NCBI RefSeq assembly: GCF_000425585.1
Contig: NZ_AUDS01000008.1
Span: 248,001-312,000, forward strand
Direction: 5' to 3'
Length of the DNA stretch: 64,000 bases
Source of the DNA: Terrimonas ferruginea DSM 30193
GTDB lineage: Bacteria > Bacteroidota > Bacteroidia > Chitinophagales > Chitinophagaceae
The notes beneath the pieces were generated by a model. The model saw nothing but the letters and a program-made list of their open reading frames with translations. It had not been told where the DNA came from and did not search any database. A program made the translations under genes and the position numbers. Below are positions 25,715 to 33,324 of the stretch, one piece after another (the stretch's first letter is position 1; the number at the start of each line of letters is the position of its first letter).

Positions 25715-25742
25715 CGTCAATCGTGAATCGTCAATCGTGAAT
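25715..25742. repeat. 14-bp direct repeat, two copies
   Basis: CGTCAATCGTGAAT occurs twice head to tail, 11 bp before the 150-bp tandem repeats. Related AGTCGTGAAT text occurs at about 9571 and 9600. Confidence 0.7.
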
Positions 25743-25753
25743 AAACAGCCGTT

Positions 25754-26166
25754 GCTTAGGGCCTTTGCCCCTTATGCCGCTTTGCGTGATATTTAAAGAG
25801 AGCTTGAATCTCCACGGCTGTTTTACTTATAACCTATTACTTAAAACTTATAACTCTTTTGAATTATAACGGATTTTCTACCACTCCCGCATCTTTTACC
25901 TTTGCTTAGCGCCTTTGCCCCTTATGCCGCTTTGCGTGAAATTTAAGGAGAGCTTGAATCTCCACGGCTGTTTTACTTATAACCTATTACTTAAAACTTA
26001 TAACTCTTTTGAATTATAACGGATTTTCTACCACTCCCGCATCTTTTACCTTTGCTTAGCGCCTTTGCCCCTTATGCCGCTTTGCGTGAAATTTAAGGAG
26101 AGCTTGAATCTCCACGGCTATTTTACTTATAACTTATTACTTAAAACTTATAACTCTTTTGAATTA
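25754..26166. repeat. 150-bp tandem repeat, 2.75 copies
   Basis: Copies begin at 25754, 25904 and 26054, exactly 150 bp apart; the third stops at the hflX stop codon. Differences between copies are only a few bases, so the duplication is recent. Each unit holds a TTTGCGTGA-type repeat, a hairpin (GAGCTTGAATCTC region) and an AT-rich block also present at about 9697. No protein is encoded. Confidence 0.92.
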
Positions 26167-27354
26167 ATAAAAGAAGTCTGTCTTATACGGATAACGAATC
26201 CTGTACAGCTCTCTCACTTTTGTCAAAATAGTATTGCGTAATTCGTCGAGATTGCGGCGTTCGATGGCGGAAATAAAAACGGCATTGCCGTTGGTTTCGC
26301 TGTTCCACCGTTCTCGGAGGTCTTCGAGAATTTCGCGGCGTGTATCGTCGCTCAGCCATTCGTCGAAAGTGCGCGCCTCGTAGAGATCCATTTTATTGAA
26401 AATGGTCAGCACGGGTTTGTCGTGCACTTTCAGCTCCTGCAGGGTTTTATTCACTACGCCCAACTGATCTTCATAAGCGGCGTGACTGATATCTACCACA
26501 TGCAATAAAATATCGGCTTCCCGCACTTCATCGAGTGTGCTTTTGAAACTCTCCACCAGGTGGTGAGGCAGTTTGCGGATAAAACCAACGGTATCACTCA
26601 GCAGGAATGGTGTGGTATCCAGCACGATCTTGCTGGTCGTTGTATCGAGTGTGGCGAATAATTTGTTTTCGGCAAACACATCACGTTTGGACAAAAGGTT
26701 CATGATGGTAGACTTACCGACGTTGGTATAACCGACCAGCGCCACGCGGATAAACTCGCCGCGCTCTTTGCGTTGGGTCTGTGCCTGCTTATCTATTTCT
26801 GCTAAACGTTTGCGAAGCAATGAAATCTTATCGCGGACAATACGGCGGTCCGTTTCGATCTCGGTTTCACCCGGACCTCTGGTACCGATACCGCCGCCGA
26901 GGCGTTCAAGGTGTTTCCACATACCGCGGAGGCGCGGCAGGATGTACTGGTATTGGGCCAGTTCCACCTGTGCGCGGGCCTGTGCGGTTTTTGCCCTTCG
27001 GGCGAAAATATCCAGGATCAGGTCGCTGCGGTCGATGGTCTTGGCGTTGAGTTCCTTTTCAATATTGTTAATCTGCGCACCGGTAAGCTCATCGTCAAAG
27101 ATCACCAGGTTGATGTCTTTTCCCGTGATGTACTCACGGATCTCTTCCAGTTTACCTTTACCAACGAAAGTGCGGCTGTCGGGGTGTGACAATTTCTGTG
27201 TGAAGCGCTTAACGGCTTTGGCTCCGGCGGTTTCGGCCAGGAAAGCCAATTCATCCAGGTATTCCTGCAATTGCGGCTCTGTCTGGTCCTTTTGCACCAT
27301 GCCTACAAGCACGGCCTTCTCTTCTTTCTCGATGACGTTCTTTTTCTCGATCAT
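26164..27354 (-). CDS. hflX: GTPase HflX
   Basis: 396 residues. The N-terminal domain includes SRTFVGKGKLEEI and VIFDDELTGAQINNIE, the middle a GGIGTRGPGETEIETDRR loop that marks HflX, then the G domain with GYTNVGKSTIMNLL (G1), DTVGFI (G3) and TIFNKMDL (G4). HflX splits or rescues stalled 70S ribosomes. The ATG at 27354 is preferred to the upstream TTG; TATCTTTG at 27371-27364 is a perfect -7 box nine bases away, so the leader is nearly absent. Its stop codon touches the tandem repeat. Confidence 0.95.
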   Translation of the reverse strand: MIEKKNVIEKEEKAVLVGMVQKDQTEPQLQEYLDELAFLAETAGAKAVKRFTQKLSHPDSRTFVGKGKLEEIREYITGKDINLVIFDDELTGAQINNIEKELNAKTIDRSDLILDIFARRAKTAQARAQVELAQYQYILPRLRGMWKHLERLGGGIGTRGPGETEIETDRRIVRDKISLLRKRLAEIDKQAQTQRKERGEFIRVALVGYTNVGKSTIMNLLSKRDVFAENKLFATLDTTTSKIVLDTTPFLLSDTVGFIRKLPHHLVESFKSTLDEVREADILLHVVDISHAAYEDQLGVVNKTLQELKVHDKPVLTIFNKMDLYEARTFDEWLSDDTRREILEDLRERWNSETNGNAVFISAIERRNLDELRNTILTKVRELYRIRYPYKTDFFY

Positions 27355-27409
27355 ATGCTGTGTCAAAGATAGTTACTAAAACGGTGCCGCCGGAAATGAG
27401 CCGGTTTTG

Positions 27410-27435
27410 TATATTTGCGTAATCAATTACGTAAT
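27410..27435 (+). promoter_or_regulatory. MarR-GNAT promoter and operator
   Basis: TATATTTG (27410-27417) is a perfect -7 box. Immediately after it come CGTAAT-CA-ATTACG (27418-27431) and the overlapping palindrome ATTACGTAAT (27426-27435), ending five bases before the ATG. This is the AT-rich palindromic form bound by MarR dimers, so autoregulation is likely. Confidence 0.75.
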
Positions 27436-27440
27436 TAACT

Positions 27441-28394
27441 ATGGAGTTTTATAGCCGCGTAGGAAAAATGGCCATTGGCAGCCGGCTCCGGCGTCTCAGC
27501 GAAAGATTAACCGACCAGGCTGCCGCTGTTTATCGCCTTTATGAAATTGATTTTCAGCCGAAATGGTTCCCCGTTTTTTATATGCTGTCTCAACGTGATG
27601 GCATGACGATTACGGAAATTGCCGCGGAGATTGGCCACAGCCATCCTTCGGTCAGTAAAATCGTGAGTGAAATGCGCAAGGCCGGGCTGATCGAAGGACG
27701 TAAAGATGACAGCGACGGCCGCCGCAACCGTGTGGTGCTTTCAGCCAAAGGGGAAGAAATGCGGGAAAAAGTGAAAGAACAGTACCAGGATGTGGAACAG
27801 GCGAGCCTGAAATTATTGAGCGAAGCCAATCATAATCTCTGGAAAGCGATGGAAGAATGGGAATACCTGCTGGACCAGAAAAGCCTCTTGCGCCGCGTGG
27901 AAGAAGCACGCAAGGAGCGCGAAAGCCGCGACGTACGGGTGATTGATTACACGCCTGCTTACCGCGACGCCTTCCGCGAATTGAACGAAGAATGGATCCG
28001 CACTTATTTCAAGCTGGAGCCAAGCGACCTGAAGGCCCTGCATCATCCGGAGGAATATATTTTAAATCCGGGCGGGCATATATTGGTGGCCATCGATAAA
28101 GCAGGTGAAGCCCTGGGTGTGTGCGCATTGATCCCGATGAAAGAAGGTCCGTATAAATATGAGCTGGCGAAGATGGCGGTATCGCCGGATACGCGTGGAC
28201 GCGGGGTGGGTCATTTATTGGGCAAAGCGGCGCTGGGCTGGGCACGTCAGCATGGTGCGGAAAAGGTTTACCTGGAAAGTAATACGGTTTTAGCACCGGC
28301 TATCCGGTTATATGAGAAACTTGGTTTTCAGAAAATAACCGGTTATCCCTCGCCTTACGAACGATGCAACATCCAGATGGAATGTATCTTATAA
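27441..28394 (+). CDS. MarR winged-helix/GNAT acetyltransferase fusion
   Basis: 317 residues in two domains. Residues 1-150 are a MarR domain: MTITEIAAEIGHSHPSVSKI is the recognition part and DDSDGRRNRVVLSAKGEEM the wing. Residues about 165-317 form a GNAT N-acetyltransferase: LAKMAVSPDTRGRGVGHLLG is the acetyl-CoA loop and VYLESNTVLAPAIRLYEKLGF the C-terminal half. Fused MarR-GNAT proteins are known in bacteria; coupling of ligand sensing with acetylation is assumed but substrates are mostly unknown. It is divergent from hflX. Confidence 0.92.
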   Translation: MEFYSRVGKMAIGSRLRRLSERLTDQAAAVYRLYEIDFQPKWFPVFYMLSQRDGMTITEIAAEIGHSHPSVSKIVSEMRKAGLIEGRKDDSDGRRNRVVLSAKGEEMREKVKEQYQDVEQASLKLLSEANHNLWKAMEEWEYLLDQKSLLRRVEEARKERESRDVRVIDYTPAYRDAFRELNEEWIRTYFKLEPSDLKALHHPEEYILNPGGHILVAIDKAGEALGVCALIPMKEGPYKYELAKMAVSPDTRGRGVGHLLGKAALGWARQHGAEKVYLESNTVLAPAIRLYEKLGFQKITGYPSPYERCNIQMECIL

Positions 28395-28419
28395 AAAAAG
28401 CCCCGCCAGATGGCGGGGC
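28393..28419 (-). terminator. Intrinsic terminator for the outer-membrane protein gene
   Basis: 8-bp GC stem GCCCCGCC/GGCGGGGC with a 4-nt loop; on the minus strand it is followed by seven T. It may also serve the convergent MarR-GNAT gene. Confidence 0.88.
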
Positions 28420-28445
28420 ATATTATTTAAAGGAACGCAGATCGG

Positions 28446-29171
28446 TTAAAGTCCGCTGAGTGTAATCCCGATGGAATATGGGCGGATTTCAGCGGCAACA
28501 CCGTCTTTGAACAGGTTGGTAAGCTGATAAGAACCATAAAGCGTGAAGTGTCCCCAACCGATGCGCGCCGTGGCGGCAATGCGGGTAGTATTGAAATAAC
28601 GCTTGCTGGCTTCTTTGAGTGTATAATCGTTGAGCGTGGTGCCGCTGCGGGATTTGAGCGTACGATTGCGGGTATGTGCATTCAGCATGGTACCCACTTT
28701 TACGCCGAGCGCCGCTTTGAAGCTACGGTCGCTGTTGTTCGGATCGGATACAAACCGCAATTCGAGGGGAGCCTCGAGATAGGTTGTAGCGAGTTTGGTC
28801 TTTTTGAAATAGTTGGTATCATTCAGGTCCTTGAAATCAAGGGTGGGCGAAGAGCCTTTGATATCAACATATGTTTTACGGAAAATGATATTGTCGGAGC
28901 CGATGCCTGCGCCGATGCCAACACTCAGTTTAGGATTGGACTTAAAGGGCAGGTCGAGCATGAAATAAATGTTCAGGCTTTTGGAAAAACCGCCGGTATT
29001 GATGGTGTCGGGTTGGCCGGCCCATCCGGTATAGCCGAGTTGCACCATCAGGTGATCGTTGGCGCGACCGGCCCTTTTGAATGGATTGCTCTTAACGGTA
29101 ACGGTAGAGTCTTGAGCCGAGGCGGCCAGCGTCATGGCGAAACCTGCGACCAGCAGAAATACTTTCTTCAT
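28446..29171 (-). CDS. Outer-membrane beta-barrel protein of unknown function
   Basis: 241 residues. MKKVFLLVAGFAMTLAASAQ is a clear signal peptide, and the ATG at 29171 is chosen to begin with it. The rest has amphipathic strands (SLNIYFMLDLPFKSNPKLSV, APLELRFVSDPN, HFTLYGSYQLTNLF) and ends in a hydrophobic GITLSGL, the layout of small Bacteroidota porin-like barrels. TATATTTG on the minus strand at 29271-29264 is a perfect -7 box, leaving a leader of about 85 nt. The exact role is unknown. Confidence 0.85.
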   Translation of the reverse strand: MKKVFLLVAGFAMTLAASAQDSTVTVKSNPFKRAGRANDHLMVQLGYTGWAGQPDTINTGGFSKSLNIYFMLDLPFKSNPKLSVGIGAGIGSDNIIFRKTYVDIKGSSPTLDFKDLNDTNYFKKTKLATTYLEAPLELRFVSDPNNSDRSFKAALGVKVGTMLNAHTRNRTLKSRSGTTLNDYTLKEASKRYFNTTRIAATARIGWGHFTLYGSYQLTNLFKDGVAAEIRPYSIGITLSGL

Positions 29172-29600
29172 AATGAATGCGGTAATGGGCAAATGTATTT
29201 TCATCCGTGGTTAATAAAAGGTTAAAGAAGACGGATAAAGAACAAATACCGTGAATTAGGCCGCAAATATAGTTTTTTGGGGTAGAAATACAGAAAAACC
29301 GCGGATCATAGGCGTTTTTCACTTATTCGGAACTTACCCGTTTATTCTCCGGCTTCCGGTCCTCCGGCATACGATTATTGCAATAAAATGTGTGACTATT
29401 GAAACAAGACAGTCTATAAGCACAATTGGAAGTAGTTTCCATCGACTGAATAAATCCAGTCTTTAGTTTTTACTTCGGAGCACTAAAGAAGTTTTGACCT
29501 AATTTCAGCTTTGCCATATCTAGTTACTGTGCCGCTGAAGGAGCCCTGATCGGTTCGTCAGCGGACGCTGGTAGAGATTTGTGATCACAATTTTCTAAAT
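29172..29600. other. Intergenic region
   Basis: It holds the promoter for the outer-membrane protein gene (-7 box at 29264-29271, minus strand). The remainder, 29300-29600, shows no gene or RNA that I can identify and has the AT-rich look of accessory DNA. Confidence 0.4.
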
Positions 29601-29792
29601 ATGAACTGGAAAACAACCCTTGGAGTAATACTTATTTTCGGTGCTGCAAGAGAACTGATGAGCGTTATAGTCGATTATCGTTCCGGCAAACTTCAGTCAT
29701 GGCCCCTCGGTATTGAAATTGGTTGTGCCGCGGTTGTTGCTTTAGGAACTTATCTTATTTGGAAAGGTCAGAAGCAGAGAAAGTCACTGTGA
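29601..29792 (+). CDS. Small two-helix membrane protein, unrecognised
   Basis: 63 residues. Two hydrophobic segments (TTLGVILIFGAARELMSVI and IEIGCAAVVALGTYLIW) are linked by a short polar loop and followed by a basic tail (KGQKQRKSL), so both ends are probably cytoplasmic. I recognise no family. There is no obvious operon partner. It may be a real small membrane protein or a remnant. Confidence 0.55.
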   Translation: MNWKTTLGVILIFGAARELMSVIVDYRSGKLQSWPLGIEIGCAAVVALGTYLIWKGQKQRKSL

Positions 29793-30057
29793 TCTGATTG
29801 GGAAAATAGATAAAATTTTCCATGTTTGGCAAACAAGCCTAGAAGTACTAATCATTGAAGCAAGTATAATTTCATCGCGTTTTGAATGATGTAGGTCTAA
29901 GTTTGGAAGAGTTCGATTCTTCCGTGCTTAAAAATGCATTTGCCCCAACAGACAGACATTCCCACCTGCAAGGGCTTTCTAACAAACTGGTGAACCTTTT
30001 TCAAGCTTGAAAACCGGAACGTTCATTTTGTCGACACAGCTTATGCGCAAACAAGGA

Positions 30058-30358
30058 ATGAAGCCCATACAAACCAAGTCCAACCCTCAAACAACTTTAC
30101 CTTGAACCCTTAGGCATAAGTCAGGCAGATGCAGCCGGCAATCTCGGGGTCACCCGCAAAACGCTCTCGATGTTATTGAATGGACATCAGGGAATAAGTG
30201 CGGAAATGGCATTACGCCTTTGAAAGGCATTTGGCACAACGCCGGAGTTCTGGCTGAATATGCAATGCAATTATGATTTGTGGAACGCCGGGCAGTATGT
30301 GAAGCTTTCGCAAATCAAAGTTTTTCGTAAGCGGCGATCTGTTGCTCGCACAGTGTAA
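30058..30358 (+). pseudogene. HigA-type antitoxin pseudogene
   Basis: The text [37 protein letters not shown] and KAFGTTPEFWLNMQCNYDLW is the XRE-family HigA antitoxin, readable to a stop at 30356-30358. It is broken twice. A TGA stands where the family has Glu (ALRL-stop-KAF, about 30222), and near 30090 a short deletion shifts the frame, removing the HPGE-type segment after KPIQTKSNP. No HigB toxin is recognisable upstream. It marks a decayed toxin-antitoxin locus in the islet beside tRNA-Met. Confidence 0.85.
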
Positions 30359-30424
30359 CATTCCGAAAAACAAAAGCGGTTGTAAAAAATATCTGTTCTT
30401 AAAAACCTACGTAAATCGCAGACA

Positions 30425-31561
30425 TCAAGTCAACAAACTAAACTCAGTAATTTTTTCAATCAGCCCGAACCTGTTTTGCCTGTTGAGAATTCCTTTTGCC
30501 ATAACATAGGCTCCGCCTTGCTGGTGAGCTTCGATAGCGGTCTTATATTTTTCTTTGTCCAGGTTTGCCCGGGCCCGGACTATTTCGTTTTCGATTAATA
30601 CGGACAAGGTAACTTCTCCCGATCTCATACCGTCAGGCCCTATATCACCATTTAAAGATTCAACCGTTGCATAAAAAGTGTCGGCTACAGCTTTCGTTGC
30701 AGGAGCCAGATAATTCTTTAGCTCCTGGAGTTTGGGTTTATAGTCAAACGGGAAAGATACCCTTCGGGGAGCCGTAGGCACAGGATATGTTAGTGCTGAA
30801 GATTTACTCCAATTAAACAACAGCTCAAAGGGCAGTTCTCTTTCGTCATCAAAAACTTTAATCAGGGCGTCACAAAAGTTATAGCTGATTATCGGGTTGG
30901 TTTTTTTTGCTTCGGCCACATATAGCGCCTGAATTGAATTAGATTCTATCGCATCGATAATAGCCTGGGACGACTGACTGATAACTTCTATGGTTTGCCT
31001 TCCGATTGGCATATTGCTGCCACACTGTTCACTGAAAAATACCTTGCCGGAAGAAGCTTTTTCAAAGGGTATGGAAACCTTTATAATAAAACTTCCTTCT
31101 TCCGTATGCCGAAACCTGGTGTTTTTAATAATTTCCTGGGGCTCGGTTCTGTTGAGTTTACGATGAAACAACTGAGGGTTTACCACAGTACTCGCAGCAG
31201 ATAGAATCAGTTGCCGGGTAGCAGCTATTGCCTGGTAAGCCTCTTCGAACGAAATTGAATTCACTGTTTTATTCGCAGAATAATACCGAACACCAATTAC
31301 ATCATCGTTGACCTCCCGAATATCTTCGGCGATAGCCTCAATTGGTTTTTTATAATATTCAGCTAATCGTTTTAAACTCATATAAGCCAATTCCTGAAAC
31401 GAGGCAGAGGCAACCTCTTTTGGAAAAAGTAATTGCGTATTACTTCCGTCCGGACTGTTTAAAACAAATAACCCTTCCTGCAACGCCTCTTTAACGAGCG
31501 TCCAGTTGAGACTTTGTGCATAATCCCGGATCTCTATAGCACTTACATCGACAAATTTCAT
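30425..31561 (-). CDS. Unrecognised 378-residue partner of the DUF4365 protein
   Basis: I do not recognise a named domain. There is no signal peptide or membrane segment. The N-terminal 80 residues look like a small sensor or binding module (EIRDYAQSLNWTLV, LAYMSLKRLAEYY); the middle is beta-rich (GSFIIKVSIPFEK) and the C-terminus ends with AYVMAKGILNRQNRFGLIEK, which I associate with a group of uncharacterised proteins encoded beside DUF4365 genes. Its ATG overlaps the DUF4365 stop codon (ATGA), so the two are translated together and probably act as a complex. Confidence 0.75.
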   Translation of the reverse strand: MKFVDVSAIEIRDYAQSLNWTLVKEALQEGLFVLNSPDGSNTQLLFPKEVASASFQELAYMSLKRLAEYYKKPIEAIAEDIREVNDDVIGVRYYSANKTVNSISFEEAYQAIAATRQLILSAASTVVNPQLFHRKLNRTEPQEIIKNTRFRHTEEGSFIIKVSIPFEKASSGKVFFSEQCGSNMPIGRQTIEVISQSSQAIIDAIESNSIQALYVAEAKKTNPIISYNFCDALIKVFDDERELPFELLFNWSKSSALTYPVPTAPRRVSFPFDYKPKLQELKNYLAPATKAVADTFYATVESLNGDIGPDGMRSGEVTLSVLIENEIVRARANLDKEKYKTAIEAHQQGGAYVMAKGILNRQNRFGLIEKITEFSLLT

Positions 31562-32100
31562 TTTGCGGAGCTTACATAGTTTGGAATCTTTTTTACTGCT
31601 GCCAGGTTAGCTATCCGGATCAATTCGTCCGGCGTCAGAAGATGGGATCTTGGAATATATATGGTTTGTCCGGAGTCGTTTCCGGATTGCTCGGCGCCAT
31701 ACAGGCAAATCCAATAAGCAGCGTGCTTCATTATCAATTCATCTTCGTCGCAGCCGAGCCAATCGTTTGATTCTCTCGGCAGAAACAATACAACCAATAT
31801 TTTATAGATATCACTGTCCTCCCTTCTTAGTTTATCATATCGCTTCGTATCGTCGATAAAATAACGGGCATGCCCTTCATCTTTACCGGAAGAGCCGGTG
31901 GTCGCTTTTAATTGAATGTTTAGCTGAATATGCTTGTGAAAGGGGTGGCTTGTCACATTTCTGTAGTTTAGTTCAGCATCTACACCATGCCCATCGTCGT
32001 GTCTGTCACCTGGTTTGCAGCTCATTCCCGCTTTGCTGGCCACCGCATGGAGATAGGCGTAACTCAATTCGGCTTCTATGTTGTTTATGGTAAGGGCCAT
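31558..32100 (-). CDS. DUF4365-domain protein (PD-(D/E)XK nuclease-like)
   Basis: 180 residues. ELSYAYLHAVASKAG is the N-terminal helix, GHGVDAEL provides an acidic metal ligand, and HIQLNIQLKATTG the QxK end of a D...QxK active site as in restriction-endonuclease-like folds. DUF4365 proteins are predicted nucleases often found in accessory DNA. The ATG at 32100 (MALTINN) is chosen over a TTG at 32124. First gene of a two-gene unit next to tRNA-Met. Defence function is an inference. Confidence 0.8.
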   Translation of the reverse strand: MALTINNIEAELSYAYLHAVASKAGMSCKPGDRHDDGHGVDAELNYRNVTSHPFHKHIQLNIQLKATTGSSGKDEGHARYFIDDTKRYDKLRREDSDIYKILVVLFLPRESNDWLGCDEDELIMKHAAYWICLYGAEQSGNDSGQTIYIPRSHLLTPDELIRIANLAAVKKIPNYVSSAK

Positions 32101-32183
32101 TTCTATCGAGGTTAATGGCAGCAAGATAATACCCCAATGTGCCGGCTACCGGTAATAAACGTTTAATTTTTTGCCTCGTTCCC

Positions 32184-32220
32184 TCAAACAAAAAAAGCAC
32201 CTACAAAAACGTAAGTGCTT
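32184..32220 (-). terminator. Intrinsic terminator after tRNA-Met
   Basis: 10-bp stem with one mismatch (AAGCACCTAC/GTAAGTGCTT), 6-nt loop, followed on the minus strand by TTTTTTGTTTG. It begins ten bases past the tRNA. Confidence 0.85.
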
Positions 32221-32229
32221 ACTATTCAG

Positions 32230-32303
32230 TGGACCCTGCCGGGCTCGAACCAGCGACCCTCTGATTATGAGTCAGATGCTCTAACCGACTGAGCTAAGGG
32301 TCC
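32230..32303 (-). tRNA. tRNA-Met (CAT), elongator type
   Basis: 74-nt cloverleaf on the minus strand. The acceptor GGACCCT pairs fully with AGGGTCC, the D-arm is TAGCTCAGTCGGTTAGAGCA, the anticodon arm CTGACTCATAATCAG carries CAT, and the T-arm is GCTGGTTCGAGCCCGGC. Full pairing at position 1-72 argues against initiator tRNA. A CAT anticodon could also belong to a lysidine-modified Ile tRNA; the arm sequences suit Met. CCA is not encoded. Confidence 0.93.
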
Positions 32304-32361
32304 GGTGCCATAAAGGCAGGCGCAAAAATAGCTATTTTGACGGCATTTACAGGAACCCCGT

Positions 32362-32607
32362 CTACTTTATTTCTTCAAATTCAATGTAATCGCCCTGGGA
32401 TTTGGGAGCCGGCTGCGAAGAGGCCTGCTGATGCGGGGCCGCCTGAGCCGACTGATGCTGCTGGCGCGCAGCCTGCTGAAATTGCTCCTGCACCTCGCGG
32501 AATTGCTTCCGCATCTGGCGCGACGCCCGGTAAACCGGTATGATAAACCGGAATATGAGGTTGTACAGAAACCAGGCAAGCAGTATATAGAGAATGATCT
32601 TAAACAT
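32362..32607 (-). CDS. DUF4834-family small membrane protein
   Basis: 81 residues. A single membrane helix (IILYILLAWFLYNLIFRFII) is followed by a basic Arg/Gln-rich cytoplasmic stretch (RASRQMRKQFREVQEQF) and a Gln/Ala/Pro linker, ending in the acidic GDYIEFEEIK. This is the DUF4834 layout conserved in Bacteroidota, often near rimP or nusA as here. Function unknown. It is divergent from rimP. Confidence 0.85.
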   Translation of the reverse strand: MFKIILYILLAWFLYNLIFRFIIPVYRASRQMRKQFREVQEQFQQAARQQHQSAQAAPHQQASSQPAPKSQGDYIEFEEIK

Positions 32608-32710
32608 TGTGCAACAAAACTACCATTGTTTGTCTTTTTATAACCCCGCCACAGATAAATAGTTCGTTAAAGGTTTCCGCACTCCCGGCAAAAAAGATAT
32701 CCACGGTTTT

Positions 32711-32790
32711 TTGACATTTCTATCGTATTTCTCCTTACCTTCGCATCGGAATTAGACAATAGAAGGGAACGAAATCGTTCCCTTCTTCTT
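32711..32790 (+). promoter_or_regulatory. rimP-nusA-infB promoter and leader hairpin
   Basis: TTGACA (32711-32716) and TACCTTCG (32736-32743) are 19 bp apart and match the Bacteroidota -33/-7 pair. Downstream a perfect 12-bp hairpin (32761-32772 with 32775-32786) is followed by TCTTTTG and ends 13 bases before the rimP ATG. It resembles an attenuator or a NusA autoregulation site. Confidence 0.7.
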
Positions 32791-32799
32791 TTGCCCGAT

Positions 32800-33270
32800 A
32801 TGAACAATGAAACTATAATTTCCACAGTGACCGAAAAAATCGGCCCGCTGCTGGAACAGAACCCATCACATTTCCTGGTTGAGATCAAAATCAAGCCTAC
32901 CAATAATATTAAGGTATTTATCGACGGCGACCAGGGAGTAGGTATCGACCAGTTGGTACGGTATAACCGGCAACTCTACAAGGCTATCGAAGAACTGGGA
33001 ACATTTCCCGAAGGCGATTTTTCGCTCGAGGTTTCCTCCCCCGGACTCGATGAGCCCCTCAAGCTGCAACGCCAGTACCTCAAAAATGTAGGCAGGTATG
33101 TTGAAATCTTACTCCTCGACGGCACCAAACTCGAGGGTAAACTTACCGGCGCCGATGACACCAGCCTGACGGTAGAAGAAGAAAAGGGAAAAGGAAAGAA
33201 GAAAGAACTGGTTTCACATACGATCCTGTTGTCAACGATTAAAACCACAAAAATTCAAATCAAATTTTAA
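32800..33270 (+). CDS. rimP: Ribosome maturation factor RimP
   Basis: 156 residues. FLVEIKIKPTNNIKVFIDGD and FSLEVSSPGLDEPL are the N-terminal domain markers of RimP, and TLLDGTKLEGKL-type LLDGTKLEGKLTGADD the C-terminal Sm-like part. RimP assists assembly of the 30S subunit. The ATG at 32800 is chosen rather than the in-frame TTG at 32791, since it begins the conserved MNNETI segment. First gene of rimP-nusA-infB, 54 bp before nusA. Confidence 0.95.
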   Translation: MNNETIISTVTEKIGPLLEQNPSHFLVEIKIKPTNNIKVFIDGDQGVGIDQLVRYNRQLYKAIEELGTFPEGDFSLEVSSPGLDEPLKLQRQYLKNVGRYVEILLLDGTKLEGKLTGADDTSLTVEEEKGKGKKKELVSHTILLSTIKTTKIQIKF

Positions 33271-33324
33271 CCGGTAACCCGAAACAGTCAACTGTTCCGG
33301 AGCCAGATTTCAAATTTTGTTCTT

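Noticed and set aside
25754-26166. CRISPR array
   Set aside because: Units are 150 bp and contiguous with no unique spacers; no cas genes.
29905-29923. T-arm-like hairpin (GGAAGAGTTCGATTCTTCC), a possible tRNA fragment or att site
   Set aside because: Loop register does not fit a true T-arm and no other tRNA part is nearby; no match to the 3' end of tRNA-Met or tRNA-Asn.
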